Origin: JBHFEI01 sp041928815
Lineage (GTDB): Bacteria > Pseudomonadota > Alphaproteobacteria > Rhizobiales > Rhizobiaceae
Direction of reading: 5' to 3'
NCBI RefSeq assembly: GCF_041928815.1
Contig: NZ_JBHFEI010000017.1
Span: 1-64,000, forward strand
Length of the DNA stretch: 64,000 bases
A model generated the notes under the pieces. The model ran no database searches. It was not told the DNA's origin and saw only the letters and a program-made list of their open reading frames with translations. Made by a program: the position numbers and the translations under genes. Shown here piece by piece: positions 44,047 to 52,339 of the stretch; position 1 is the stretch's first letter; each line of letters starts with the position of its first letter.

Positions 44047-44553
44047 ATGCAAGGCACGATTCGCATTATCGGCATCGACCCCGGGCTCCGCCGCACCGGC
44101 TGGGGCGTCATCGACACGCTCGGCAATTCGCTGCGCTTCGTCGCCTCCGGCACCGTGATGTCGGACGGCGAGATGGATCTCGCCTCGCGCCTATGCCAGC
44201 TTCATGATGGACTGGCGGATATCATTCATGAGCTGAAGCCGGACGAGGCGGCGGTCGAGCAGACGTTCGTGAACAAGGATGCGGTGGCGACGCTGAAGCT
44301 CGGGCAGGCGCGCGGCATTGCCATGCTGGTGCCGGCCCGCGCCGGTCTGCAGGTTTCCGAATATGCGCCGAACGCGGTGAAGAAGGCGGTCATCGGCGTC
44401 GGTCACGGCGAGAAACAGCAGATCCACATGATGCTGAAGATCCTGATGCCGAAATCGGAATTCAAGGGCAACGACGCGGCGGATGCGCTGGCGATCGCCA
44501 TCTGCCATGCGCATCATCGCGGTGCCCGCCGGCTGCGCCAAGCCGTGGGCTGA
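44047..44553 (+). CDS. ruvC: Holliday junction resolvase RuvC
   Basis: The 168-residue endonuclease has the acidic catalytic residues Asp11 (IGIDPG), Glu71 (AAVEQTF), Asp143 and Asp146 (GNDAADALA). It cuts Holliday junctions moved by RuvAB. It starts the ruvC-ruvA-[toxin-antitoxin]-ruvB run, with 27 bp to ruvA. Confidence 0.97.
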   Translation: MQGTIRIIGIDPGLRRTGWGVIDTLGNSLRFVASGTVMSDGEMDLASRLCQLHDGLADIIHELKPDEAAVEQTFVNKDAVATLKLGQARGIAMLVPARAGLQVSEYAPNAVKKAVIGVGHGEKQQIHMMLKILMPKSEFKGNDAADALAIAICHAHHRGARRLRQAVG

Positions 44554-44580
44554 CATGTCTTCTCATCGGGGGTTTCGACG

Positions 44581-45198
44581 ATGATCGGTAAGTTGAAGGG
44601 CGTGATCGACGAGATCGGCGAGGACCATGCCGTGATCGACGTGCAAGGGGTCGGCTACGTCGCCTACTGCTCGTCGCGCACGCTGTCGCGGCTCGGATCG
44701 CCGGGCGAGGCGGCGCTGCTCTTCATCGAGACCTATGTGCGCGAGGACCAGCTTCGCCTGTTCGGCTTCCTGTCGGCGCTGGAACGGGAATGGTTCCGCC
44801 TGTTGCAGAGCGTGCAAGGCGTCGGCTCCAAGGTGGCGCTCGCCATCCTCTCCACTTTGTCGCCGGGCGAGATCGCCAATGCGATCGCGCTGCAGGACAA
44901 GACGGCGATTTCCCGCGCGCCCGGCGTCGGCCCGAAGGTGGCGATCCGCATCCTCACCGAATTGAAGAACAAGGTCCCCGCCTTTGCCGGCGAGGCGTCG
45001 GCGACCATCGGCTTCAAGCAGGAGCTCGGCGCCGGCGCGGTTCCCGCGCCCGTCTCGGACGCCGTCTCGGCCCTCACCAATCTCGGCTATTCCCGCGATC
45101 AGGCCGCCAACGCCGTCGCCGCCGCGTTGAAGAGCGGCGGGGAAGGGGCCGACAGCGCCAGGCTGATCCGGCTGGGGCTGAAGGAGCTGTCACGATGA
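44581..45198 (+). CDS. ruvA: Holliday junction DNA-binding protein RuvA
   Basis: The 205-residue protein has the N-terminal OB domain (MIGKLKGVIDEIGEDHAVID), two helix-hairpin-helix motifs (GVGSKVALAILS and GVGPKVAIRILTELK) and a C-terminal three-helix domain that contacts RuvB. It tetramerises on four-way junctions. A 55-bp gap separates it from the antitoxin gene, whereas ruvB would be the expected next gene. Confidence 0.97.
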   Translation: MIGKLKGVIDEIGEDHAVIDVQGVGYVAYCSSRTLSRLGSPGEAALLFIETYVREDQLRLFGFLSALEREWFRLLQSVQGVGSKVALAILSTLSPGEIANAIALQDKTAISRAPGVGPKVAIRILTELKNKVPAFAGEASATIGFKQELGAGAVPAPVSDAVSALTNLGYSRDQAANAVAAALKSGGEGADSARLIRLGLKELSR

Positions 45199-45253
45199 AG
45201 CATTGCCTCTCGCGATACGCCTTACTAATGTCCGGAAGTAAGGAGTGCATTCC

Positions 45254-45550
45254 ATGAATGTCGGCAGACAGCAGGCGACAATCACATCAAAAGGGCAGAT
45301 GACGGTGCCGAAGGTCGTTCGTGACCAGCTCGGTATCAAGGCGGGCGACAGGTGCTATGTCTGGGTGCGCGAGGGCCAGATGATCGTGGTCCCCCGGAAC
45401 AAGCGCCTCGCGGATATGGCCGGCATTCTCGGTCCGCCGCCGCAGGGCGCGGGCGCGACGGTTGATGCGTTGACGAAGGCTGCGCGTGACGGCGCTTCCG
45501 AACATGTCATGCGGTCCATGGAACACGAGCGTGACGCGGATAGGGATTGA
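45254..45550 (+). CDS. vapB: AbrB/MazE-type antitoxin (VapB)
   Basis: The 98-residue protein has a swapped-hairpin AbrB DNA-binding domain at the N-terminus (about residues 7-50: ATITSKGQMTVPKVVRDQLGI and DRCYV) and a charged C-terminal tail (ASEHVMRSMEHERD) of the kind that blocks a PIN toxin. AAGGAG precedes the ATG. It overlaps the toxin gene by 20 bp and probably represses its own promoter in the 55-bp gap after ruvA. Confidence 0.88.
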   Translation: MNVGRQQATITSKGQMTVPKVVRDQLGIKAGDRCYVWVREGQMIVVPRNKRLADMAGILGPPPQGAGATVDALTKAARDGASEHVMRSMEHERDADRD

Positions 45551-45935
45551 TACGAACATTCTCGTCCGGCTGTTTGTCGGGGATGACGAGGGCCAGCATG
45601 CCATCGTCCGGCAATTTCTCGGAACGCTCGCCGACGACGACGTGATCGTCATCAATGTCGTCCTTCTGGTCGAGATGGTCTGGACGCTTCGCAGCCGCTA
45701 CGGCTATCGCAACGTCGAGATGATGCATCTTCTCCAAGGGCTTCTGGAGCGGCGTGATGTGGAAATCGACGATTTTGAGAGTGTCGGCAATGCGATCGAA
45801 TGCGTGCGAACCTCGGGCGCTGATATGGCGGATGCGTTGATCGCGGAACTGAATCGGGTTTCGGGGTGCGCGAGGACCTTGACCCTCGACGAGAAGGCGG
45901 CGCGCTCCGTCCCCGGAATGGAACTCCTGACATGA
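45531..45935 (+). CDS. vapC: PIN-domain toxin VapC
   Basis: The 134-residue PIN-domain ribonuclease has acidic metal-binding residues Asp7 (IDTNIL), Glu48 (LVEMVW) and Asp98/Asp101 (GADMADAL), with a further Asp near the end (TLDEKA). VapC toxins cut tRNA or rRNA. A GTG start at 45531 gives the standard N-terminus; ATG 45486 would add 15 residues from within the antitoxin frame. The stop overlaps the ruvB ATG (ATGA), so ruvB translation may depend on toxin translation. Confidence 0.88.
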   Translation: MTRIGIDTNILVRLFVGDDEGQHAIVRQFLGTLADDDVIVINVVLLVEMVWTLRSRYGYRNVEMMHLLQGLLERRDVEIDDFESVGNAIECVRTSGADMADALIAELNRVSGCARTLTLDEKAARSVPGMELLT

Positions 45936-46975
45936 ACACACCCACCCGCCTCGTCTCCGCCGAAAAGCGCGGCGAGGATGTCGATGCCGCGCTGCGGCCG
46001 CAGTCGCTCGACGAGTTCACGGGCCAGGCGGAGGCGCGCGCCAACCTGAAAGTCTTCATCGAGGCGGCGAAGAACCGCGGCGAGGCGCTCGACCATGTGC
46101 TCTTCGTCGGTCCGCCCGGCCTCGGCAAGACGACGCTGGCCCAGATCATGGCCAAGGAACTCGGCGTCAATTTCCGCTCGACCTCCGGCCCGGTCATCGC
46201 CAAGGCCGGCGACCTTGCCGCGCTGCTCACCAATCTCGAAGAGCGCGACGTGCTCTTTATTGACGAGATCCACCGGCTCAATCCGGCGGTGGAGGAAATC
46301 CTCTATCCGGCGATGGAGGATTTCCAGCTCGATCTCATCATCGGCGAGGGGCCAGCGGCACGCTCGGTCAAGATCGACCTGTCGCGCTTCACCCTGATCG
46401 CCGCCACCACCCGGCTCGGCCTGCTGACGACGCCGCTGCGCGACCGGTTCGGCATTCCCGTGCGGCTGAATTTCTACACGGTGGAGGAACTGGAACTGAT
46501 CGTCCGGCGCGGCGCGCGGCTGATGGGCCTCGGCATGACCGACGAGGGCGCCGTCGAGATCGCAAGGCGTTCGCGCGGCACGCCGCGCATCGCCGGCCGG
46601 CTGCTGCGCCGGGTCCGCGATTTCGCCGAGGTGGCGCGGGCGGAAGCGGTGACGCGGGCGATCGCCGACGAGGCACTGAACCGGCTGCTCGTCGACAGCA
46701 AGGGTCTCGACCAGCTCGACAACCGGTATCTGACCATGATCGCGCTCAATTTCGGCGGCGGCCCGGTCGGCATTGAGACGATCGCGGCCGGCCTCTCCGA
46801 GCCGCGCGACGCGATCGAGGACATCATCGAACCCTATATGATCCAGCAGGGCTTCATTCAGCGCACGCCGCGCGGCCGGGTGCTGACGGCGAACGCGTGG
46901 AAGCATCTCGGCCTCGCCGCGCCGCGGGATGTCGAGGCGACGCAGTTCCGCCTCGGCCTCGAAGAGGACGAGTGA
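45932..46975 (+). CDS. ruvB: Holliday junction helicase RuvB
   Basis: The 347-residue AAA+ motor has Walker A GPPGLGKT (60-67), Walker B LFIDEIHRL, sensor-1 AATTRLG and the C-terminal winged helix (GFIQRTPRGR). It drives branch migration with RuvA. The start at 45932 (MNTPTRLVSAEK) overlaps the VapC stop. Its own stop overlaps the Nudix start by one base. No separate ribosome-binding site is obvious apart from the VapC 3' end. Confidence 0.97.
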   Translation: MNTPTRLVSAEKRGEDVDAALRPQSLDEFTGQAEARANLKVFIEAAKNRGEALDHVLFVGPPGLGKTTLAQIMAKELGVNFRSTSGPVIAKAGDLAALLTNLEERDVLFIDEIHRLNPAVEEILYPAMEDFQLDLIIGEGPAARSVKIDLSRFTLIAATTRLGLLTTPLRDRFGIPVRLNFYTVEELELIVRRGARLMGLGMTDEGAVEIARRSRGTPRIAGRLLRRVRDFAEVARAEAVTRAIADEALNRLLVDSKGLDQLDNRYLTMIALNFGGGPVGIETIAAGLSEPRDAIEDIIEPYMIQQGFIQRTPRGRVLTANAWKHLGLAAPRDVEATQFRLGLEEDE

Positions 46976-47487
46976 TGGCAAGGCGGCGGATGATCCGGAT
47001 CGACGCCAGGCCGGCGCGGTTCAATTTCCGCATCGCCGGCCTCGGCTTCCGCGACGGCCACGTCCTGGTGCACCGGGCGACGCATGAGCCGTTCTGGACA
47101 TTTCCGGGCGGCCGGGCGGAGATCGGCGAGACCTCCGCCGAAACGCTGCGCCGGGAGATGCGCGAGGAGATCGGTTGCGAGGTCACCGTCGGCCCGCTGC
47201 TCTGGAGCGTCGAGAACTTCTTCCGCTACGAGGGGCGAGACTATCACGAGATCGGCTTCTACTACCGGATGGAGATCCCGGAGCAGTTCCCCTTCCACGA
47301 GACGGAGGTGGTTCACCGGATCGAAGACGGCCGCAACGCCCTCGAATTCAAATGGGCGCGGGCGACGGTCGCGTCGCTGCGGGCGCTCGACATCCCGCCC
47401 TATTTCATCGCCGAGCAGATCGAATCCCTTCCCGAGACGCCACGCCACGTCGTCTGGCACGACGGCGACCTCGACCTCAAATTCTGA
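46975..47487 (+). CDS. Nudix hydrolase
   Basis: The 170-residue protein carries the Nudix box G-X5-E-X7-REUXEEXGU as GRAEIGETSAETLRREMREE with IGCEV, about residues 45-70. It hydrolyses a nucleoside diphosphate linked to another group; the substrate is unknown. It is coupled to ruvB by a TGATG overlap, so it probably belongs to the ruv transcript. MARRRMIR at 46975 is the chosen start. Confidence 0.9.
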   Translation: MARRRMIRIDARPARFNFRIAGLGFRDGHVLVHRATHEPFWTFPGGRAEIGETSAETLRREMREEIGCEVTVGPLLWSVENFFRYEGRDYHEIGFYYRMEIPEQFPFHETEVVHRIEDGRNALEFKWARATVASLRALDIPPYFIAEQIESLPETPRHVVWHDGDLDLKF

Positions 47488-47556
47488 CGCCGATCCTCGC
47501 CCGCCGGAACCTTCGGCGCGACGGGGTGTTTCCGCCGCACGGAAAGGGAGAGTGCC

Positions 47557-47775
47557 ATGCAGAAGATCAAGACCGGCGATGCCGTCACCTGGCGCTGGGG
47601 CAAATCCAGCGCGGAGGGCACCGTGGCCGAGACGTTCACCGACGACGTGACACGCACCATCAAGGGCAAGCGGATCAAGCGCAAGGCCGACACGGAGGAG
47701 CCGGCTTTCCTGATCCGGCAGGAGGATGGCGACCGGGTGCTGAAAAGCCGCTCGGAGGTGAAGAAAAGCCGGTGA
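47557..47775 (+). CDS. HVA1/DUF2945 Tudor-like small protein
   Basis: The 72-residue basic protein matches the hypervirulence-associated Tudor-like family (DUF2945, PF11160), with the pattern GDAVTWRWGKSSAEGTV...IKGKRIKRKAD and RVLKSRSEV. It is an SH3-like barrel of unknown role, common in soil bacteria. GGGAGAG precedes the ATG. It stands 69 bp after the Nudix gene. Confidence 0.85.
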   Translation: MQKIKTGDAVTWRWGKSSAEGTVAETFTDDVTRTIKGKRIKRKADTEEPAFLIRQEDGDRVLKSRSEVKKSR

Positions 47776-48202
47776 GCATGCCGACGGGCGGGTGTCCGCC
47801 GCACGCCGACGCCGCCAGGCGATCGAAAACGGGCTCGCCCTGAGCGTAGCCGTCCCTCGCGGCGGAGCTGAGGTCGAGACGGCGCGCCGGCGACATCAAC
47901 AACCGGTGGTGATTGTCCGACAACACCATCGGGCGCAGGACCGGTCGTGGCATTTCCAGCCCACTCCGGACAGGATTTGAGGTCCGGACACTGCGTGGAA
48001 ATAGAGAGAAGGAGCCTTTCCCGTAGAGCAGTGTTCGCCGGAGAGTCCTTTTTTGCCCGGCATCCAACGGACAGGCGGGCGAAGATCCTCCGACAACGAC
48101 GATCCTGTCGCCGGTCATATCGACTGGCTTCTCCGCGCCGGCCATGCCGACACACTGTTGTCGGAAAGATGGAAGGCGCTGATCGTCAGGGATGGGTGAT
48201 AG
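47776..48202. other. 427-bp region without a convincing gene
   Basis: Only short or implausible open frames are present. Small repeats stand out: TCCGACAAC near 47916 and 48089 with an inverted copy GTTGTCGGA near 48157, and TCCGGACA at 47965-47972 and 47983-47990. They may be regulatory or remnants of degraded sequence between the convergent HVA1 and sqdC genes. Confidence 0.4.
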
Positions 48203-49120
48203 TCACGCCGGTGCAGGCGCCGCACGGAGCGCCCGCACCAGATCCCGCAGGGTGGCATCGAACAGCGACCGGCCGCCGGGCTGCCAGCCGAGCGCCCTGA
48301 GCTTGGCGGTGTCCACGGGCCGTGCGCCGGCGCGCCTGGCCGCCTCCGGCAAGGGATGGGGACAGCCGGTTTCCTCTTTCACAGGCGCGAGGATCTCCCG
48401 TGTGTCGGCGACGACGTCGGCGACATTGAAGCTTTCGCCGCTGACGCGCATCGGATCGGCGGCGAGCATCAGCCGCACGGCGGCGGCGACGTCGCGCCCG
48501 TGCACCTCGGTGCCGATGCGGACGGGTACATCCCGTCCGGCGCGATAGGTGTCGAACAGTTCCTGCCATTTGTGCGGCTGCCCGGGGCGCGCCGCCCCGT
48601 AGACGCCGGTCACGCGCAGGCTCGCCGTGACGAAGCCATGGCCGCACAGCGCCTGCAGGAGGCGCTCACCCTGCAGCTTCACCCTGCCGTAATCCGTGTC
48701 GGGGCGACAGGGCATCGTCTCGGCCAGCGCATCGTCTCCGGACTGTGGGCCATAGACGGCGCGGCTCGACAGGAAGACACAGCGCCGGACGCCCGCATCC
48801 TTCGCCGCCTCGAACAGCCGCGCCGTGCCGTCGAGGTTGCGCGCGTGAAAGCCGGCGGGATCGTCGCCTTCGCCGCCACGGTAGCGCCCCGGCAGATGGT
48901 CAAGGGCCGCGTGGACGAGATAGTAGGCGCTGGAAAAAAGATCGATCGGGTCGCTGTCCGCGTCGAGCGTCATCGGCAGGAAGGCGACCGGCTTCGAGAA
49001 CAGGCCGCTGGCGGGCGGCGTCCGGCAGGCGACGGTCACGGCATAGCCGTTCGCCAGCAGATCCTCGACGATGAAGCGGCCGACGAAGCCGGTGCCGCCG
49101 GTAACGAGAACGCGGGTCAT
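48203..49120 (-). CDS. sqdC: SqdC-like NAD-dependent epimerase/reductase (sulfolipid locus)
   Basis: The 305-residue extended short-chain dehydrogenase has a GGTGFVG Rossmann loop (7-13), a catalytic-type Ser in VFLSSRAVYG and YxxxK in DYGRVK. It is the last gene of a three-gene run whose order (SqdB-type synthase, GT8-type transferase, NAD-dependent reductase) is that of the sinorhizobial sqdBDC cluster. SqdC's exact step in sulfoquinovosyldiacylglycerol synthesis is not settled. It overlaps the sqdD stop by 4 bp. Confidence 0.75.
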   Translation of the reverse strand: MTRVLVTGGTGFVGRFIVEDLLANGYAVTVACRTPPASGLFSKPVAFLPMTLDADSDPIDLFSSAYYLVHAALDHLPGRYRGGEGDDPAGFHARNLDGTARLFEAAKDAGVRRCVFLSSRAVYGPQSGDDALAETMPCRPDTDYGRVKLQGERLLQALCGHGFVTASLRVTGVYGAARPGQPHKWQELFDTYRAGRDVPVRIGTEVHGRDVAAAVRLMLAADPMRVSGESFNVADVVADTREILAPVKEETGCPHPLPEAARRAGARPVDTAKLRALGWQPGGRSLFDATLRDLVRALRAAPAPA

Positions 49121-49959
49121 CCCTTCTCCGGGTTGGGGGGCGACGCGGGATCGGCGATCGGCCTCCCGTGAAGCACATCATGCCACAGATCGATCAGGGG
49201 TTTTAGCGCCTTCGCCCGGGGATGGTCCTTCTCCCAGGGTTTTTCGTACTGGTAGTGAAGGATATGGATCGCCTGCCAGTCCCAGAGGTCCGGCAGGTTG
49301 AACCAGACATATTGCAGCATGTTCATCGTCACCGGCAGGCCATGCCAGTCCGGGAAGAAGGCCTGCAGGAAGGCCTGGTCCGTGCGCGGCCAGAAGGCGC
49401 CCGGCGCATCGAGCCGGTCGAGCATCGCCTCGAAGGTCGAAAGCGACGGCGCCGCGACGAAGACGCCGGAGTTCAGCCGGTGAAAATCCGCAAGGCTTTG
49501 ATACACATTCGGCGCGGCGGAAAATTCCGGATAATCGAAGAAGCGGTCGACGGGCTTCAGCACCAGCGCGTCGGCGTCGATGAAGATGCAGCGCTCGTAG
49601 TCGGTGAGCTGCCACAGGCGCAGCTTGCAGAAATTGTCGAGAGGCGTGTGGAAGTCCGGCTTGCGGCCCTTGGAGAAGGGCGCGACGGCATGGACGGTGC
49701 GGCGCGCGTGGCGGGCGTTGAAGGCGTCGGAAAGCGGCAGGTGCGCCGTCTCGATCAGCCGGCAGCCGAGATCGCCGAGCGGCTCAAGCGCGAAGCGCCC
49801 GACGCCGCCCGTGTGCAGCACGACGATGTCGGCGCTGCTGCCGGTCGCGCGGATCGAGCGGCAAAGCGCCGTGGCGCCGAGCGCATAGTCGGCATTGGTG
49901 ACGAGGGTGACGAAGGCATGTCGGCCGGCCGGCCCCGGCGAGGGAGCGGAACCGGTCAC
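49117..49959 (-). CDS. sqdD: SqdD-like glycosyltransferase, GT8/glycogenin type
   Basis: The 280-residue cytosolic glycosyltransferase of family GT8 has FVTLVTNADYALGATAL at the start, the DXD metal motif in CIFIDADALVLKPVD (about residues 120-134), and HILHYQYEKPWE with a late His typical of glycogenin-like enzymes. In rhizobia SqdD is thought to transfer sulfoquinovose to diacylglycerol. It overlaps both neighbours by 4 bp, so the three genes are translated together. Confidence 0.8.
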   Translation of the reverse strand: MTGSAPSPGPAGRHAFVTLVTNADYALGATALCRSIRATGSSADIVVLHTGGVGRFALEPLGDLGCRLIETAHLPLSDAFNARHARRTVHAVAPFSKGRKPDFHTPLDNFCKLRLWQLTDYERCIFIDADALVLKPVDRFFDYPEFSAAPNVYQSLADFHRLNSGVFVAAPSLSTFEAMLDRLDAPGAFWPRTDQAFLQAFFPDWHGLPVTMNMLQYVWFNLPDLWDWQAIHILHYQYEKPWEKDHPRAKALKPLIDLWHDVLHGRPIADPASPPNPEKG

Positions 49960-51176
49960 GAGACGGACCGCAGCCTCAGGCCTTCGGGATCGTGGTCGAG
50001 CAGCGGAGCGATGTCGCGCGTCCAGGCGGAGACGGCCGGAACGCGTGTGCGGTCGACGCGGTAGGCGAATTTTTTCGCCACATCGACGATTTCCGACAGG
50101 AGACCGTCGCGCAGCAGCGTCGGGTCGAGGCCGAGGCCGAGGAATTTCCCGTTCTTCACGACGAGGTCGTTCTCGGCCATCTCCTTGCGCGGATTGGGCA
50201 GGTGGGCGATGCGGGCACCGGTGATCGACGCGACGATCCCGGCAAGGTCGCGCACCCGGTGCGTCTCGGTCATCTGGTTGAAGATCGCGACCCGTCCGCC
50301 GCGATCCGGCGGGTTTTCGAGCGCGATCTCGATGCAGCGGACGCTGTCGCGGATATGGATGAAGGCGCGCGTCTGCCCGCCGGTGCCGTGCACCGTCAGC
50401 GGGTAGCCGATCGCGGCCTGGATCAGGAAGCGGTTGAGCACCGTGCCGTAGTCGCCGTCATAGTCGAAGCGGTTGACGAGCTGCGGGTGGCGCCGCGTTT
50501 CCGGCGTATGCGTGCCCCAGACGATGCCCTGGTGCAGGTCGGTGATGCGCACACCGTCGTTCCTAGCATAGAACTGGAAGAGAAGCTGATCGAGGCACTT
50601 GGTCATGTGGTAGATCGAGCCGGGATTGGAGGGGTAGAGGATCTCCTGCGTCGCCGCGCCCCCGTCGGCCGTCTCGATCGTCACCGGCAGATAGCCCTCG
50701 GGGATCGCGGCGCCGACCGTCGAATAGCCGTAGACGCCCATCGTGCCGAGATGGACGAGATGGGCGTCGAGGCCGATCTCGACGAGCGCGTTCAGGAGGT
50801 TGTGCGTCGCGTTGACATTGTTGTCGACGGTGTAGTTCTTGTGGCGGTCGCTCTTCATCGAATAGGGGGCGGCCCGCTGCTCGGCGAAGTGGACGATCGC
50901 GTCCGGCCGCTCTCCGGCGAGCCAGGATTTCAGCCGCTCGTAGTCGCGGGCAAGGTCGATCAGGTGGAAATGGATGCGCCGGCCGGTCTCGGCATGCCAG
51001 ACGCGGGTGCGCTCCTGGATCGAATCCATCGGCGTCAGCGACTGGACGCCGAGCTCCGTGTCGATCCAGCGGCGCGACAGGTTGTCGAGGATGTGGATCT
51101 CGTGGCCTGCCGCAGACAGGTGCAGCGCGGTCGGCCAGCCGCAGAACCCGTCGCCGCCCAGTATCGCGATCTTCAT
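49956..51176 (-). CDS. sqdB: UDP-sulfoquinovose synthase SqdB
   Basis: The 406-residue extended short-chain dehydrogenase makes UDP-sulfoquinovose from UDP-glucose and sulfite. The N-terminal loop is GGDGFCGWPT (7-16). The active-site Thr145 (LGTMGVYG) and Tyr189-x3-Lys193 (YHMTK) match the family. HFAEQRAAPYSM and GGQTRAFIHI are further hallmarks of SQD1/SqdB. Sulfolipid can replace phospholipid when phosphate is short. The start at 51176 gives MKIAILGGDG; the longer frame has no support. Confidence 0.93.
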   Translation of the reverse strand: MKIAILGGDGFCGWPTALHLSAAGHEIHILDNLSRRWIDTELGVQSLTPMDSIQERTRVWHAETGRRIHFHLIDLARDYERLKSWLAGERPDAIVHFAEQRAAPYSMKSDRHKNYTVDNNVNATHNLLNALVEIGLDAHLVHLGTMGVYGYSTVGAAIPEGYLPVTIETADGGAATQEILYPSNPGSIYHMTKCLDQLLFQFYARNDGVRITDLHQGIVWGTHTPETRRHPQLVNRFDYDGDYGTVLNRFLIQAAIGYPLTVHGTGGQTRAFIHIRDSVRCIEIALENPPDRGGRVAIFNQMTETHRVRDLAGIVASITGARIAHLPNPRKEMAENDLVVKNGKFLGLGLDPTLLRDGLLSEIVDVAKKFAYRVDRTRVPAVSAWTRDIAPLLDHDPEGLRLRSVS

Positions 51177-51304
51177 GCGCGTCGTCTCCGTCAAATATGC
51201 GAACGGAGCCGTGCTTACGCCGCTTGTGTGACAGGCCTGCAATGCTTGCAAAAGCGCCGTCTCTCCGGCACATGCGCGGCAAAGACGACGGAGGTGCCGA
51301 AGCG

Positions 51305-51757
51305 ATGTCCGATTCCCTTGCCCATCTCGCCGGTGCGCTGACGCCGGACGGTCACCGGCTCGACCAGCGGGTCTATTACGAGGACACGGATTTCTCCGGC
51401 ATGGTCTACCATGCCCGCTACCTGCATTTCATGGAGCGCGCCCGCACCGACTATCTGCGCCTGCTCGGCGTCGAGCAGCATTCGATGTTCATGGAGGCGG
51501 ATGCGGAGGGGCTGCTCTTCGCCGTCCACCGGATGGAAATCGATTTCAGGGCGCCGGCCCGCATGGACGACATCGTCACGGTGCTGACCCGGACGGAAAA
51601 GGCCGGCGGCGCCAAGATGGTGCTGGCGCAGGAGATCCGCAGGGGAGAGACGGTGCTGATCGCCGCGAAGGTTGTCATCGCCGTGATCAACGCCAGGGGA
51701 CGGCCGCGCCGGCTGCCGGAGATCCTGGCGCAGCGCTTCCTCGGGCGGGAAGCCTGA
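51305..51757 (+). CDS. ybgC: Acyl-CoA thioesterase YbgC (Tol-Pal associated)
   Basis: The 150-residue hot-dog-fold thioesterase has the catalytic motif YYEDTDFSGMVYHARYL (about residues 22-38), where the second Asp is the active residue. YbgC acts on acyl-CoA or acyl-ACP and is regularly encoded with tolQRAB-pal. GGAGGTG precedes the ATG at 51305. The small convergent gene at 51760 separates it from tolQ. Confidence 0.93.
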   Translation: MSDSLAHLAGALTPDGHRLDQRVYYEDTDFSGMVYHARYLHFMERARTDYLRLLGVEQHSMFMEADAEGLLFAVHRMEIDFRAPARMDDIVTVLTRTEKAGGAKMVLAQEIRRGETVLIAAKVVIAVINARGRPRRLPEILAQRFLGREA

Positions 51758-51759
51758 CC

Positions 51760-51984
51760 TCACACGCAGATCTCGACCGCCGTGAGGCGCCGGGCCCCCT
51801 GCCGGTCGCGGGTGCTCACCTCTTCGACGATGCAGAAGGGCTCGTCGAAGAGCTCATGCGCCTCGTCCGCGGCCGATCCGTCGAGCGCGGCGGAGCGCGC
51901 GCCGCCGGCCCCGGGCGGGGGCATGGCGGCGGCTGCGGCATTCGCTGTTGCCGCAAGGATCAGGAAAAAAAGCGTTCTGCGCAT
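51760..51984 (-). CDS. Small exported protein of unknown function
   Basis: This predicts a 74-residue protein with a clear signal peptide (MRRTLFFLILAATANAAAAA) and a mature part of about 54 residues holding two cysteines (EPFCIVEEV and the C-terminal ICV), which could pair. GGGAGG lies about 9 bp before the ATG, supporting a real gene. I recognise no family. It lies convergent to ybgC with a 2-bp gap and divergent from tolQ. Confidence 0.62.
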   Translation of the reverse strand: MRRTLFFLILAATANAAAAAMPPPGAGGARSAALDGSAADEAHELFDEPFCIVEEVSTRDRQGARRLTAVEICV

Positions 51985-52339
51985 GGTCGCGGCCTCCCTT
52001 CGACGCGGATGGTGTGCCGCGCCCTGTCGCAATCCTGCGCCGGCCTCCCCACCTTCGCTGTTCCGGGCGGAACAGCGCCACGCCTTGCGTGGCCTTTTTG
52101 CCGCGGTCGCTAATATTCTGTTAACCACAATGATGTCTTAATCCGGTCGACGGGATTTTGTGCGGCGCACGTCATCCTTTAACCAAATTTTACGGCAAGA
52201 AGGCCTGGCATAGCATTGAATTTCCGGGGTTTCGCCCGGTCAGCATGACAGCCGGCACTCTTGCGCACTGGACGTCTTGGCACCCCGGTCACGAGCCTGC
52301 ACGGCTCCTACCGGGCATTGGGATTCGGGGACTTCATCG
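51985..52339. other. Intergenic region upstream of tolQ
   Basis: These 355 bp should contain the tolQRAB promoter and that of the small exported protein. The stretch 52105-52215 is AT-richer than its surroundings. I could not align a -35/-10 pair with normal spacing, and no gene is visible. Confidence 0.5.
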
